DNA from: Sphingobacterium prati
GTDB lineage: Bacteria; Bacteroidota; Bacteroidia; Sphingobacteriales; Sphingobacteriaceae
Length of the DNA stretch: 64,000 nucleotides
Direction of reading: 5' to 3'
Assembly (NCBI RefSeq): GCF_013167215.1
Contig: NZ_JABJWY010000024.1
Span: forward strand, 248,001 to 312,000
Shown here: piece after piece, positions 27,564 to 35,118 of the stretch
Position numbering within the stretch: the stretch's first letter is position 1
Layout: each line of letters begins with the position of its first letter
The notes under the pieces: model-generated
What the model saw: the letters and a program-made list of their open reading frames with translations, nothing else
Told to the model about the DNA's origin: nothing
Databases searched by the model: none
Program-made: the position numbers and the translations under genes

Positions 27564-28358
27564 ATGAAAAACTTATCAACAAAGACATTTTCAGTATCCT
27601 TTGCCATCTTGCTGATAGCAATTCCATTCTTTTTCAGCGCCTGTAACAAAGACAGCCTCGAGACGGAGCGAGCCATGCATATTCTCATCAATGGGTATAA
27701 TGGTAGCGCGCATCCTTTACAAGTGGCCATCGACACCACAGTATACGACCATAAAAATGGTGCGTTTATCATTCAGCCCCAGAGCAATATACATTTTACC
27801 ACAGCATTTAGCTATAGAACACCTAAAAAAAGATTGGTCACATTAACGGATACGGTGACAAAGAAAGTAGTTTATAGTGCTGAGTTGCCAGAAAACACGA
27901 TTAAGGTCAATTTCAATTACCTCTATTTTGATGGCAAAGTGCAGCAGCTGCACCTACCTGCCAGTAATCCCAATGTCAATACATTAGGTTTTTATATTTA
28001 TGATAAGAGCATTGATTACCCCATCGATATTTCCTTACAAAAAGTCGATGCCACTACCGGAGAAGTCCGTAAAGTGTATCTCGCCAAAAATGTTGTGCCC
28101 GGAAAATGGGTTTACGTCGACTACTTGGCATCGAATGATTTTGGTAAAAACAGTGATCTGATGAGTGCTACGGTCAATTTCACCAAGGCCAATACCGAAG
28201 ACGAATGGGCTTTTGAAAACGATGAAACAAAAAGTAAGCTGCCTGCAGGGGGATTCTTTTTGCCGGCGCTAAATGATAAGGGCAAAGTCCAGCCCTATTT
28301 TATTGCACCAAAAGTGCCAAATCAAACCTTCAGTAGGCTCTTCTTCTATTTGGATTAA
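27564..28358 (+). CDS. Lipoprotein of the sigma/FecR/receptor operon (second of two paralogues)
   Basis: 264 residues; ATG only two bases after the preceding stop. Signal peptide with lipobox FSAC (Cys about residue 28). Beta-rich body, with NYLYFDGKV shared with the preceding protein and a C-terminal half (YPIDISLQKVDATTGEVRKVYL, WVYVDYLASNDFG) that looks like an immunoglobulin-type or DUF4397-like fold. No catalytic motif visible. Last gene of the operon, ended by the hairpin at 28381-28419. Confidence 0.88.
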   Translation: MKNLSTKTFSVSFAILLIAIPFFFSACNKDSLETERAMHILINGYNGSAHPLQVAIDTTVYDHKNGAFIIQPQSNIHFTTAFSYRTPKKRLVTLTDTVTKKVVYSAELPENTIKVNFNYLYFDGKVQQLHLPASNPNVNTLGFYIYDKSIDYPIDISLQKVDATTGEVRKVYLAKNVVPGKWVYVDYLASNDFGKNSDLMSATVNFTKANTEDEWAFENDETKSKLPAGGFFLPALNDKGKVQPYFIAPKVPNQTFSRLFFYLD

Positions 28359-28380
28359 GTTGGGACATTTTAGTCCATTT

Positions 28381-28419
28381 AACAATTGCGGAGGCTACAT
28401 ATTAGCCCCCGCAATTGTT
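28381..28419. terminator. Bidirectional hairpin between lipoprotein and ggpPS-like genes
   Basis: AACAATTGCGG (28381-28391) pairs with CCGCAATTGTT (28409-28419), and inside it GGCTA (28393-28397) with TAGCC (28403-28407). It sits between convergent genes and can serve both. Confidence 0.7.
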
Positions 28420-28421
28420 AT

Positions 28422-30671
28422 TCAAAGTCGCTTACCTGATTTTTCAAGCTCTTTGACAAAATCCTTACCCCAATAATGGATATCGTAGTGTTCAATATGA
28501 TCATATAGCCTACGCGCTCTGACCTGAGCCTCACTAGGTTCCATGACAAGCGCTTTCAAAAGTGCATCTTTCATGCTCTTGCGGTCATATGGATTGGTCA
28601 ATATGGCATAAGGCAACTCAACCGAAGCACCGGCAAATTCCGAAAGCACAAGGATACCCGCGGTTCCCAACAGGCCGTGCGTAGCAATATACTCCTTTGC
28701 AACCAAGTTAAGGCCATCACGCAGCGGCGTGATCCAGGCAATATCACTCAGGGCATAGTGCTTGACCACTTCCTCAAATGGCAGCGCCCTGTAAAAATAT
28801 TGGATAGGCGTCCAGTTCATCGTAGCGTATTTGCCATTGATCTCACCCACAGCCTGGTTCACCTGATCCCTAATTTCATCGTAGATCGTCATACCCTGCG
28901 ATGGCGGCGTACAGACATTGACCAGCTCGATCTTTCCCCGAAATTCAGGATACTCCGCAAGAAATTCGCCAAAAGCTTGAATTTTTTCCAATGGTCCTTT
29001 GACATAATCCAGGCGCTCAATGGATATGATACGCGTTATTTCCGATTCGGCTTTGCTCTTTTTGAGTGTATTGATCTCCTCCTTCATGTGATCATCAGTC
29101 AAAATATGTTCGATATGGTCCCTGTTGACACCCACAGGCTGTGCTCCTAGCCTGATCTGTCTACCATCCACCTCAATGATCTTCGTCATCTGATCTACCC
29201 CAAGCGCACAGCTATAGGTCAGAAACTGATTGGCGACATCTACTTTTCTGACTACTTTAAATGGCGTATGACTGCGGATCACATCCACGAAATTCTCTAC
29301 ATAGCGCGGGATATGAAAACTGATAAAATCACAGAGCAGCAAGCTGCCGATGATCTCTTTGCGCCAGGGAATAATATTAAAAATATCTGCTGCCGGGAAA
29401 GCCGTATGGTGAAAAAAGCCAATTTTAAGATCGGGCCGCAGCGTCTTTAAAAAAGAGGGCACCATCCACAAATTATACTCATGGATCCAGACCAGTGCCC
29501 CCTCGTCTGCCTCGCGGGCAATCCGCTCAGCAAAGAGCTTGTTGATCGTCAGGTAATGATCCCAATCTTCATGATTAAACTTGGCCCTGTCCACAAAGGA
29601 AAAGATTGTCGGCCAGAAAGCCTCCTTGGAGAACACACGATAGAACTTATCGATATCCTCTTTGGATAAAGACAGCGTGGAAGCCACCAGATTAGGATAT
29701 CGGCTTTCATCCACCAGCTGATTTGGAACAGAGGTTCCGTCCGGCTGGATCACTTCCTCACCGATCCAGAGACCAGACCGTCCCTTTTCAAATAAGCCCA
29801 GTAGCGATGGGATAATCCCATTTGGGCTTTTTGGCGCTACCCGCACTGTTTTCCCATTAACCGATTCCTTTTCAAAAGGCAGCCGATGATACACCATCAC
29901 CAGCTGACCAGATTCTTTGGATTTCCTTTTCTGAGGGGATATTTTTTGTTCTTCACGGATCAACTGTTGAAATGGGCGATGCTTGCTCATATATTCCAGT
30001 ATTCCGCCGGCGCCGGCAGCTTCTGCGTTATAAGCCGTATCAAGCTCAGCAATGGCCTGCAGCAGACTTGGTTCGGATTTTCCGACGGCAACACCCCTAA
30101 ATCCGATCTGAAATAAGGCCAGATCATTTAAGGTGTCGCCGGCTACCATCACATCATCCGCACCAACAGCCAGAAATTCGACCAACTTCTTTAGCGTTGT
30201 TCCCTTGTTGACACCTTTAGGGAGCAAGTCCAGGTATTTATCAGCCGAAGTTATAATGTCACAATCATACTTATCGGCCACCTGCTGTACCAGGCTATGG
30301 TCTACGCCAGCTTCATAATAAAAGGAGCTACGGCGCTGCTGTGGTACATGTTGGTAATTCAACTGCGGTATTTCCTCCAGTGCTGCCCGGATTGCATAAG
30401 TCTGCGGCCATTTTTCCTCAATTTCACTTTGCAGCGGCTCGATCGCTTCCAAAGAATGGCCGTTGACCACGGTGGCGCCCACGTCGGCGATAATAAAGTC
30501 CGGTACCGGAATGAGCGGATCACTCAGTAGGGGCAATACCGACTCCAGTCCCCTTCCGGTGACAAAAACCAGCTGCATATTCGGGCTAGCTTTTATTAAT
30601 CTATATAATCTGAGGCGGTCTTCCATCTTTCCGCCTAAAAAAGTTCCATCTAAATCTGTTGCTAATAACAT
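28422..30671 (-). CDS. ggpPS: Bifunctional glucosylglycerol-phosphate phosphatase/synthase (GgpPS-type)
   Basis: 749 residues. N-terminal HAD-IIB phosphatase: DLDGTF at 6-11 (Asp6, Asp8), Lys156 in NKGTTL, GDTLND at 178-183. C-terminal GT20 glycosyltransferase from about 255. Text such as YHRLPFEKESVNGKTV, PKSPNGIIPSL, SKEAFWPT, HIPRYVENFVDV and WITPLRDGLNLVAKEY matches what I recall of cyanobacterial GgpS rather than OtsA. Expected reactions are ADP-glucose plus sn-glycerol-3-phosphate to glucosylglycerol-phosphate, then dephosphorylation to glucosylglycerol, a compatible solute. The HAD-first order is that of fused GgpPS proteins (Stenotrophomonas, Azotobacter); bifunctional trehalose enzymes are usually TPS-first. 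It starts one base after the glycerol-3-phosphate dehydrogenase gene, which supplies the acceptor. A trehalose-6-phosphate synthase is the alternative. Confidence 0.88.
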   Translation of the reverse strand: MLLATDLDGTFLGGKMEDRLRLYRLIKASPNMQLVFVTGRGLESVLPLLSDPLIPVPDFIIADVGATVVNGHSLEAIEPLQSEIEEKWPQTYAIRAALEEIPQLNYQHVPQQRRSSFYYEAGVDHSLVQQVADKYDCDIITSADKYLDLLPKGVNKGTTLKKLVEFLAVGADDVMVAGDTLNDLALFQIGFRGVAVGKSEPSLLQAIAELDTAYNAEAAGAGGILEYMSKHRPFQQLIREEQKISPQKRKSKESGQLVMVYHRLPFEKESVNGKTVRVAPKSPNGIIPSLLGLFEKGRSGLWIGEEVIQPDGTSVPNQLVDESRYPNLVASTLSLSKEDIDKFYRVFSKEAFWPTIFSFVDRAKFNHEDWDHYLTINKLFAERIAREADEGALVWIHEYNLWMVPSFLKTLRPDLKIGFFHHTAFPAADIFNIIPWRKEIIGSLLLCDFISFHIPRYVENFVDVIRSHTPFKVVRKVDVANQFLTYSCALGVDQMTKIIEVDGRQIRLGAQPVGVNRDHIEHILTDDHMKEEINTLKKSKAESEITRIISIERLDYVKGPLEKIQAFGEFLAEYPEFRGKIELVNVCTPPSQGMTIYDEIRDQVNQAVGEINGKYATMNWTPIQYFYRALPFEEVVKHYALSDIAWITPLRDGLNLVAKEYIATHGLLGTAGILVLSEFAGASVELPYAILTNPYDRKSMKDALLKALVMEPSEAQVRARRLYDHIEHYDIHYWGKDFVKELEKSGKRL

Positions 30672-30672
30672 A

Positions 30673-31662
30673 TTATCTTATATTCCTTTCTAAAAGTTTA
30701 AATTCATCAATTGCAGCCATGCGTTTATATAGGACGCGATAGGCGGTCTGAAGTAAGGGTAAATTCAGTCCGAGGCTAGTCACTGTCGCCATCAGCCCCT
30801 TGGTTGCAAAATAACCTTCGGCTACCATGCCCATGAGCTGACGTGCCTCGAAAACCGAATAGCCCTGGCCAAGATATTTACCAAAGGTACGGTTGCGGCT
30901 ATGCGCAGAGTAGCCCGTCACCAATAAGTCACCCAAGTACATTGAACGGCCGAGGCGGACATTGTGCACGCCAACCGCAGGTAGCAGCAACCCCAGTTCA
31001 TCAATGGCATTAGCAACCAGCACAGCCATAAAATTATCGCCATAATGCAGTCCTTCGGCCATTCCACAGACAATGCCCACAATATTTTTGTAAATGGCAG
31101 CATACTCCACCCCGATCATATCCGGACTGTAATTTACCTGCATATAGCTTGAAGCAAAGCAGTTTGAGATCTTGCTGATAACGGTTTCATTAAGACCGCA
31201 TAGAGTCATATAGGTTTTCTTATTGCGCGCAATTTCTTCGGCATGGCAAGGACCCGCAATCATCGCCTGCTGAAAATCCTTCAGATCAAAGCGTCGTGCT
31301 AGATACGCACTTGGAAGCAGATTTTCTGGACCGACGGTCCCTTTTACGGCGGTAATCACAAATTTTTCTGCAAGATCCTCTTTGGGAATTGCAGCGCAAA
31401 CGCTATCAAGATGCGCACTGGGCACGGCGAAAAGAACTACTTTCGATCGGGCCACGATCTCATCCAGCTGACCAGAAGCATAAATTTTTGTATTGTCAAG
31501 TTTTAAAAACGATAGGTAGTCAGGATTAATAGCATCTTGATTGATCGAGCGCACCTGCTCAGGACGCCGCATATACCAGTTGACATGGATGCTATTTTCT
31601 GTCAAAATTTTAACCAGGGCCGTGGCCCAACTCCCACCACCTATCACACTAATCTCATTCAA
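30673..31662 (-). CDS. gpsA: NAD(P)-dependent glycerol-3-phosphate dehydrogenase, GpsA-like
   Basis: 329 residues, a cytoplasmic enzyme reducing dihydroxyacetone phosphate to sn-glycerol-3-phosphate. The nucleotide motif GGGSWATAL is at residues 8-16, VPSAHLDSV near 78, the family motif AGPCHAEEIA near 138, and the catalytic lysine in AAIYKNIVGIVCGMAEG near 192. Coupled at one base to the glucosylglycerol-phosphate synthase, it is probably a dedicated precursor-supplying copy. The likely start is the TTG at 31662 (MNEISVIGGG); no in-frame ATG is found between the upstream stop and the Rossmann motif. A full promoter lies upstream at 31757-31726. Confidence 0.9.
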   Translation of the reverse strand: MNEISVIGGGSWATALVKILTENSIHVNWYMRRPEQVRSINQDAINPDYLSFLKLDNTKIYASGQLDEIVARSKVVLFAVPSAHLDSVCAAIPKEDLAEKFVITAVKGTVGPENLLPSAYLARRFDLKDFQQAMIAGPCHAEEIARNKKTYMTLCGLNETVISKISNCFASSYMQVNYSPDMIGVEYAAIYKNIVGIVCGMAEGLHYGDNFMAVLVANAIDELGLLLPAVGVHNVRLGRSMYLGDLLVTGYSAHSRNRTFGKYLGQGYSVFEARQLMGMVAEGYFATKGLMATVTSLGLNLPLLQTAYRVLYKRMAAIDEFKLLERNIR

Positions 31663-31682
31663 ATCGTCGGGGGTTTTAAGAC

Positions 31683-31703
31683 GCGAAAACAGAAAGTTTT
31701 CGC
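31683..31703. promoter_or_regulatory. Inverted repeat in the leader of the gpsA-ggpPS operon
   Basis: GCGAAAAC (31683-31690) and GTTTTCGC (31696-31703), 5-base centre. It lies between the predicted transcription start (about 31719) and the start codon at 31662, so it could act as a repressor site or as an RNA hairpin. Confidence 0.4.
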
Positions 31704-31725
31704 TATCGGGTTATCTATTAATTTA

Positions 31726-31757
31726 CAAATATAGGTAAAAATTAATCAATAAGCAAA
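31726..31757 (-). promoter_or_regulatory. Promoter of the gpsA-ggpPS operon
   Basis: On the minus strand TTTG (31757-31754), a 20-base spacer, then TATATTTG (31733-31726): a complete match to the Bacteroidota housekeeping promoter pattern TTTG-N19-21-TAnnTTTG. Predicted start near 31719, leader about 57 bases. Confidence 0.7.
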
Positions 31758-31823
31758 TAAAACATAGAAAAACCACTATAACAGGGTATTTACCACGTTA
31801 AAACCCGTTTTTATTTTTCTTCG

Positions 31824-31831
31824 TAAATTTG
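31824..31831 (+). promoter_or_regulatory. -7 box before the mscS-type gene
   Basis: TAAATTTG matching TAnnTTTG, ten bases before the ATG at 31841. No -33 match. Would give a very short leader. Confidence 0.35.
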
Positions 31832-31840
31832 TCTGTTCAT

Positions 31841-33154
31841 ATGAAAAATTTAGACATACTCAACTTCAGTGAACGACAATCAAGTTCAATTTATCAGTAC
31901 ATCTTCGATCTCTTTGCGACGGTAGGTTTACCCGAACAGCAGGCCCACATGGGTACGGCAGTCGGACTACTTCTGGCTTTTGCACTGCTACTCTATGCGC
32001 TGGATTACGTCATGCGCAACATCTTCTATTCGGCATTGAACAAAATTGCCCGGCGTACCTCGACTCAATGGGATGATTTTCTTTTGGCCAACAGGGTGCA
32101 TGTGCAACTGAGCCGAACCATATTGGCGTTGCTGACAAGACAGCTTCTTCCGGTCATCTTTCTTGGTTTTCCCGTACTTACAGCAGCGATTGTAAAATTT
32201 CTGGATTTACTGGTATTGCTTGCTGTCTATCATCTCGTCAATAGCCTGTTAAAAACCTGCAGGGATATTTTTCGTACGTCAAAAGGGTTTAAAGACAAGC
32301 CCATAGACAGTTACCTACAGGTGGTACAGATCTTTTTGATTTTTATCATTGGCACACTGGCCGTATCTCTGTTGACAGGCAATTCGCCCTGGTCTTTTCT
32401 CGTGTCTTTGGGAGCGGCGTCCGCCATTCTGATGCTGGTATTTAAGGACACCATTTTAGGCTTTGTGGCCAGTATACAGGTGTCGGCCAATGACTCAGTG
32501 CGTGTAGGTGACTGGATAGAGATGCCCAAGTATGGCGTGGACGGCGATGTATTACAAATTAACCTCAACAATGTAAAGATACGCAACTGGGACAAGACCA
32601 TTGTCACCATCCCGACCTATACCCTCTTGAGCGACTCTTTCAAAAACTACCGCGGCATGCAGGAAACTGGAGGCCGTCGTATAAAACGGGCATTAAACAT
32701 TAAAATGTCTTCTGTGCGCTACCTTAGCGCCGAGGAAATCACAGCATTAAAAAAGATTCGCTTGCTGGCGCCCTATATCGAAAAACGGGAACGTGAAATT
32801 GCCGATTACAACAAGACCTGGAATACCGACAGCTCCTCACCTGTCAACGGCCGAAGGATGACCAATATCGGGCTTTTTAGGGCCTACATCCTTGCCTATG
32901 CGAAACATAACCCCAATATACATCAGGAATTGACCCTATTGGTGCGTCAGCTCGCGCCAAACGAATACGGCATTCCGTTGGAACTGTACATGTTTACCAA
33001 GGGCACACAATGGGTTTATTTCGAAGATACCATGGCCGATATATTTGATCATCTATTGGCCGCCATTAAACACTTCCACCTGCAGGTGTTTGAACTACCG
33101 GCATCCGATGACCTGCGTATACTCGTGGCAGAGCGCAATTTCAGTAAAATTTAA
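31841..33154 (+). CDS. Mechanosensitive channel, MscS family
   Basis: About 437 residues. Several N-terminal membrane segments (MGTAVGLLLAFALLLYALDYV; ILALLTRQLLPVIFLGFPVLTAAIV; IFLIFIIGTLAVSLL) lead into the MscS pore/beta-domain signature: SFLVSLGAASAILMLVFKDTILGFVASIQVSANDSVRVGDWIE, then GVDGDVLQINLNNVKIRNWDKTIVTIPTYTL. The extended cytoplasmic domain is longer than E. coli MscS and close to YbdG-type proteins. Such channels release solutes on sudden hypo-osmotic shock. It is divergent from the glucosylglycerol operon, with the two starts about 180 bp apart, so synthesis and release of the solute may be encoded side by side. I use the ATG at 31841; a TTG at 31829 is in frame. Confidence 0.93.
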   Translation: MKNLDILNFSERQSSSIYQYIFDLFATVGLPEQQAHMGTAVGLLLAFALLLYALDYVMRNIFYSALNKIARRTSTQWDDFLLANRVHVQLSRTILALLTRQLLPVIFLGFPVLTAAIVKFLDLLVLLAVYHLVNSLLKTCRDIFRTSKGFKDKPIDSYLQVVQIFLIFIIGTLAVSLLTGNSPWSFLVSLGAASAILMLVFKDTILGFVASIQVSANDSVRVGDWIEMPKYGVDGDVLQINLNNVKIRNWDKTIVTIPTYTLLSDSFKNYRGMQETGGRRIKRALNIKMSSVRYLSAEEITALKKIRLLAPYIEKREREIADYNKTWNTDSSSPVNGRRMTNIGLFRAYILAYAKHNPNIHQELTLLVRQLAPNEYGIPLELYMFTKGTQWVYFEDTMADIFDHLLAAIKHFHLQVFELPASDDLRILVAERNFSKI

Positions 33155-33549
33155 GATTTCTGTGATCCTCGCGGTAAAGGCCTTACATCCCTTGCCCGGG
33201 ATCACTTCATCAATAGCATACCACTAGGCTACGGCTTAAATTATCGCTAGTAACTTTTGAAGCTATGGTAGCTGTCTTTATTACTTAATTTCAAGCGGCA
33301 TCCGGGGCATTTTTGAAACAAAGCGGGCTAGCGATGTATCTTGTCGAAAAAAATACTGATTCTATATATTTGTTTCATTCCATATTGCACAAATAATTTA
33401 TAGTAAGACTGAAATAATCGCATTATTCATAACTTTTACATCTATTTTCAACCAAATCACTATAACAAATACGATATATTAAGAAATTATACTATGTTTT
33501 AGCTGCTTTTTATCTATTTTTAACGTGCCTAAAGATTCAATTTTAAAAT
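33155..33549. other. Intergenic region with the symporter promoter
   Basis: 395 bases, AT-rich, no gene seen. It contains the promoter at 33341-33372 and, if that is used, a leader of about 170 bases in which I see no strong fold. Confidence 0.55.
33341..33372 (+). promoter_or_regulatory. Promoter of the sodium:amino-acid symporter gene
   Basis: TTG (33341-33343), 21-base spacer, TATATTTG (33365-33372). Complete -7 match at an allowed spacing. The transcript would start near 33379. Confidence 0.55.
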
Positions 33550-34989
33550 ATGGAGGATATAATCAATAAAATTTATGACATCATTTGGAGTGATGCACTG
33601 GTATACCTATGTCTGTTGACGGGTATCTATTTTACGATACGTTTTCGATGCCCGCAGCTCACGCAAATTCGGGAAATGATCCGTTTGCTTTTTAATGGTA
33701 GTAGTTCTGACAAAGGAATTTCGTCATTTCAGGCATTCTCGCTCGCCATCTCTGGTCGTGTAGGTACAGGCAACATTGCCGGTGTTGCTACAGCCATAGC
33801 CATGGGTGGCCCTGGAGCTATCTTTTGGATGTGGGTTATTGCTTTTTTGGGCAGTGCATCGGCCATCGTAGAGGCTACACTCGGCCAGATGTATAAAGAG
33901 GTCAATGATGGAGAATATCGGGGCGGGCCAGCATTTTATATTCTGAACGGGTTGCGTTCCAAGGCTTTTGCCTGGACATTTGCCATCGTAACGATCATCA
34001 GTACCGGATTTTTACTCCCTGGCGTGCAGAGTAACAGCATCGGTGCGGCAGTTGAATCAGCCTTCAACTTATCGCCGAGCGTTACCGGATTGACCATAGC
34101 TGCCTTACTCGCCATCATCATTATCGGTGGTGTAAAGCGGATCAGTACAGTCGCTGAATATGTCGTTCCATTTATGGCGGGAGCCTATATTATGATGGCT
34201 TTAGTCATTATTGGGCTCAATTTTACGCAGATACCAGCAGTCATTTCACTCATTGTAAAAGCTGCCTTTAATTTGGAGGCAACCTTTGGTGCAGTGGCGG
34301 GCATGGCAATTTCATGGGGCGTAAAACGGGGCATTTACAGCAATGAAGCCGGTCAGGGCACCGCCCCACATGCTGCCGCCGCAGCCGAAGTATCGCACCC
34401 GATCAAGCAGGGTTTGGTTCAGGGTTTTTCAGTCTATGTCGATACCATGTTTGTGTGTACTGCGACAGCTTTGATGATCCTATTTACAGGGCAATATAAT
34501 GTGGAAAATCCAACAGGAGGATTTATTGTACAGCACCTTCCCGCTACGGAAATGGGCCCGGGCTTTACGCAGCAAGCCGTATCACATCACTTCCCGACCA
34601 TTGGGGATGCTTTTGTCGCTTTAGCCTTAGCGTTTTTCGCATTCACGACTATCATGGCCTATTATTATATTGCCGAAACCAATATCAGTTTTGTAAGCCG
34701 AAAAAAACAACACAAGACCGTACTTATCTGGGTTTTGCGCCTGCTTATGTTGGTATCTACCTATGTAGGTTGCATCAGTACAGCAAAGTCTGCCTGGACG
34801 CTAGGGGATATCGGCGTCGGACTCATGGCCTGGCTCAACCTGATTGCAATTTTATTGCTCCACAAAAAAGTACTTGTCATTTATGACGACTATCGCGAGC
34901 AGCAGAAGGCCAAGAAAGATCCGGTATTTAACAATGATAAATTTAACTTTCCGAACATGGGACTCTGGTCCCAAAAAAATAGCGACTAG
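33550..34989 (+). CDS. Sodium:alanine/glycine symporter (AGCS family)
   Basis: 479 residues with about ten membrane helices. AGCS signatures are visible: FSLAISGRVGTGNIAGVATAIAMGGPGAIFWMWV (about residues 60-95), EYRGGPAFYI, and AISWGVKRGIYSNEAGQGTAPHAAAAA (about 250-275). It imports alanine or glycine with sodium across the inner membrane. Length is normal. It sits among osmoadaptation genes, and small amino acids can serve as osmolytes, but a nutritional role is equally possible. Confidence 0.95.
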   Translation: MEDIINKIYDIIWSDALVYLCLLTGIYFTIRFRCPQLTQIREMIRLLFNGSSSDKGISSFQAFSLAISGRVGTGNIAGVATAIAMGGPGAIFWMWVIAFLGSASAIVEATLGQMYKEVNDGEYRGGPAFYILNGLRSKAFAWTFAIVTIISTGFLLPGVQSNSIGAAVESAFNLSPSVTGLTIAALLAIIIIGGVKRISTVAEYVVPFMAGAYIMMALVIIGLNFTQIPAVISLIVKAAFNLEATFGAVAGMAISWGVKRGIYSNEAGQGTAPHAAAAAEVSHPIKQGLVQGFSVYVDTMFVCTATALMILFTGQYNVENPTGGFIVQHLPATEMGPGFTQQAVSHHFPTIGDAFVALALAFFAFTTIMAYYYIAETNISFVSRKKQHKTVLIWVLRLLMLVSTYVGCISTAKSAWTLGDIGVGLMAWLNLIAILLLHKKVLVIYDDYREQQKAKKDPVFNNDKFNFPNMGLWSQKNSD

Positions 34990-35019
34990 CTAAATTAGCT
35001 GTTTGAAATAGTCACAATT

Positions 35020-35051
35020 TTTCCTGTTCCTATTATTTCCTGTTCCTATTA
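35020..35051. repeat. 16-bp perfect tandem repeat
   Basis: TTTCCTGTTCCTATTA occurs twice without a gap (35020-35035, 35036-35051), 31 bases after the symporter stop. Probably a replication-slippage duplication in the 3' region. Confidence 0.6.
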
Positions 35052-35072
35052 AATAATCCCTATACGCTTATT

Positions 35073-35113
35073 CTTCGAATAGCATTTTAAGTAAATTAAA
35101 GTGCTATTCGAAG
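35073..35113. terminator. Hairpin between convergent symporter and antiporter genes
   Basis: CTTCGAATAGCA (35073-35084) and TGCTATTCGAAG (35102-35113), perfect 12-bp arms with a 17-base A/T-rich loop. Placed just before the antiporter stop, usable in both directions. Confidence 0.65.
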
Positions 35114-35118
35114 TTAGG

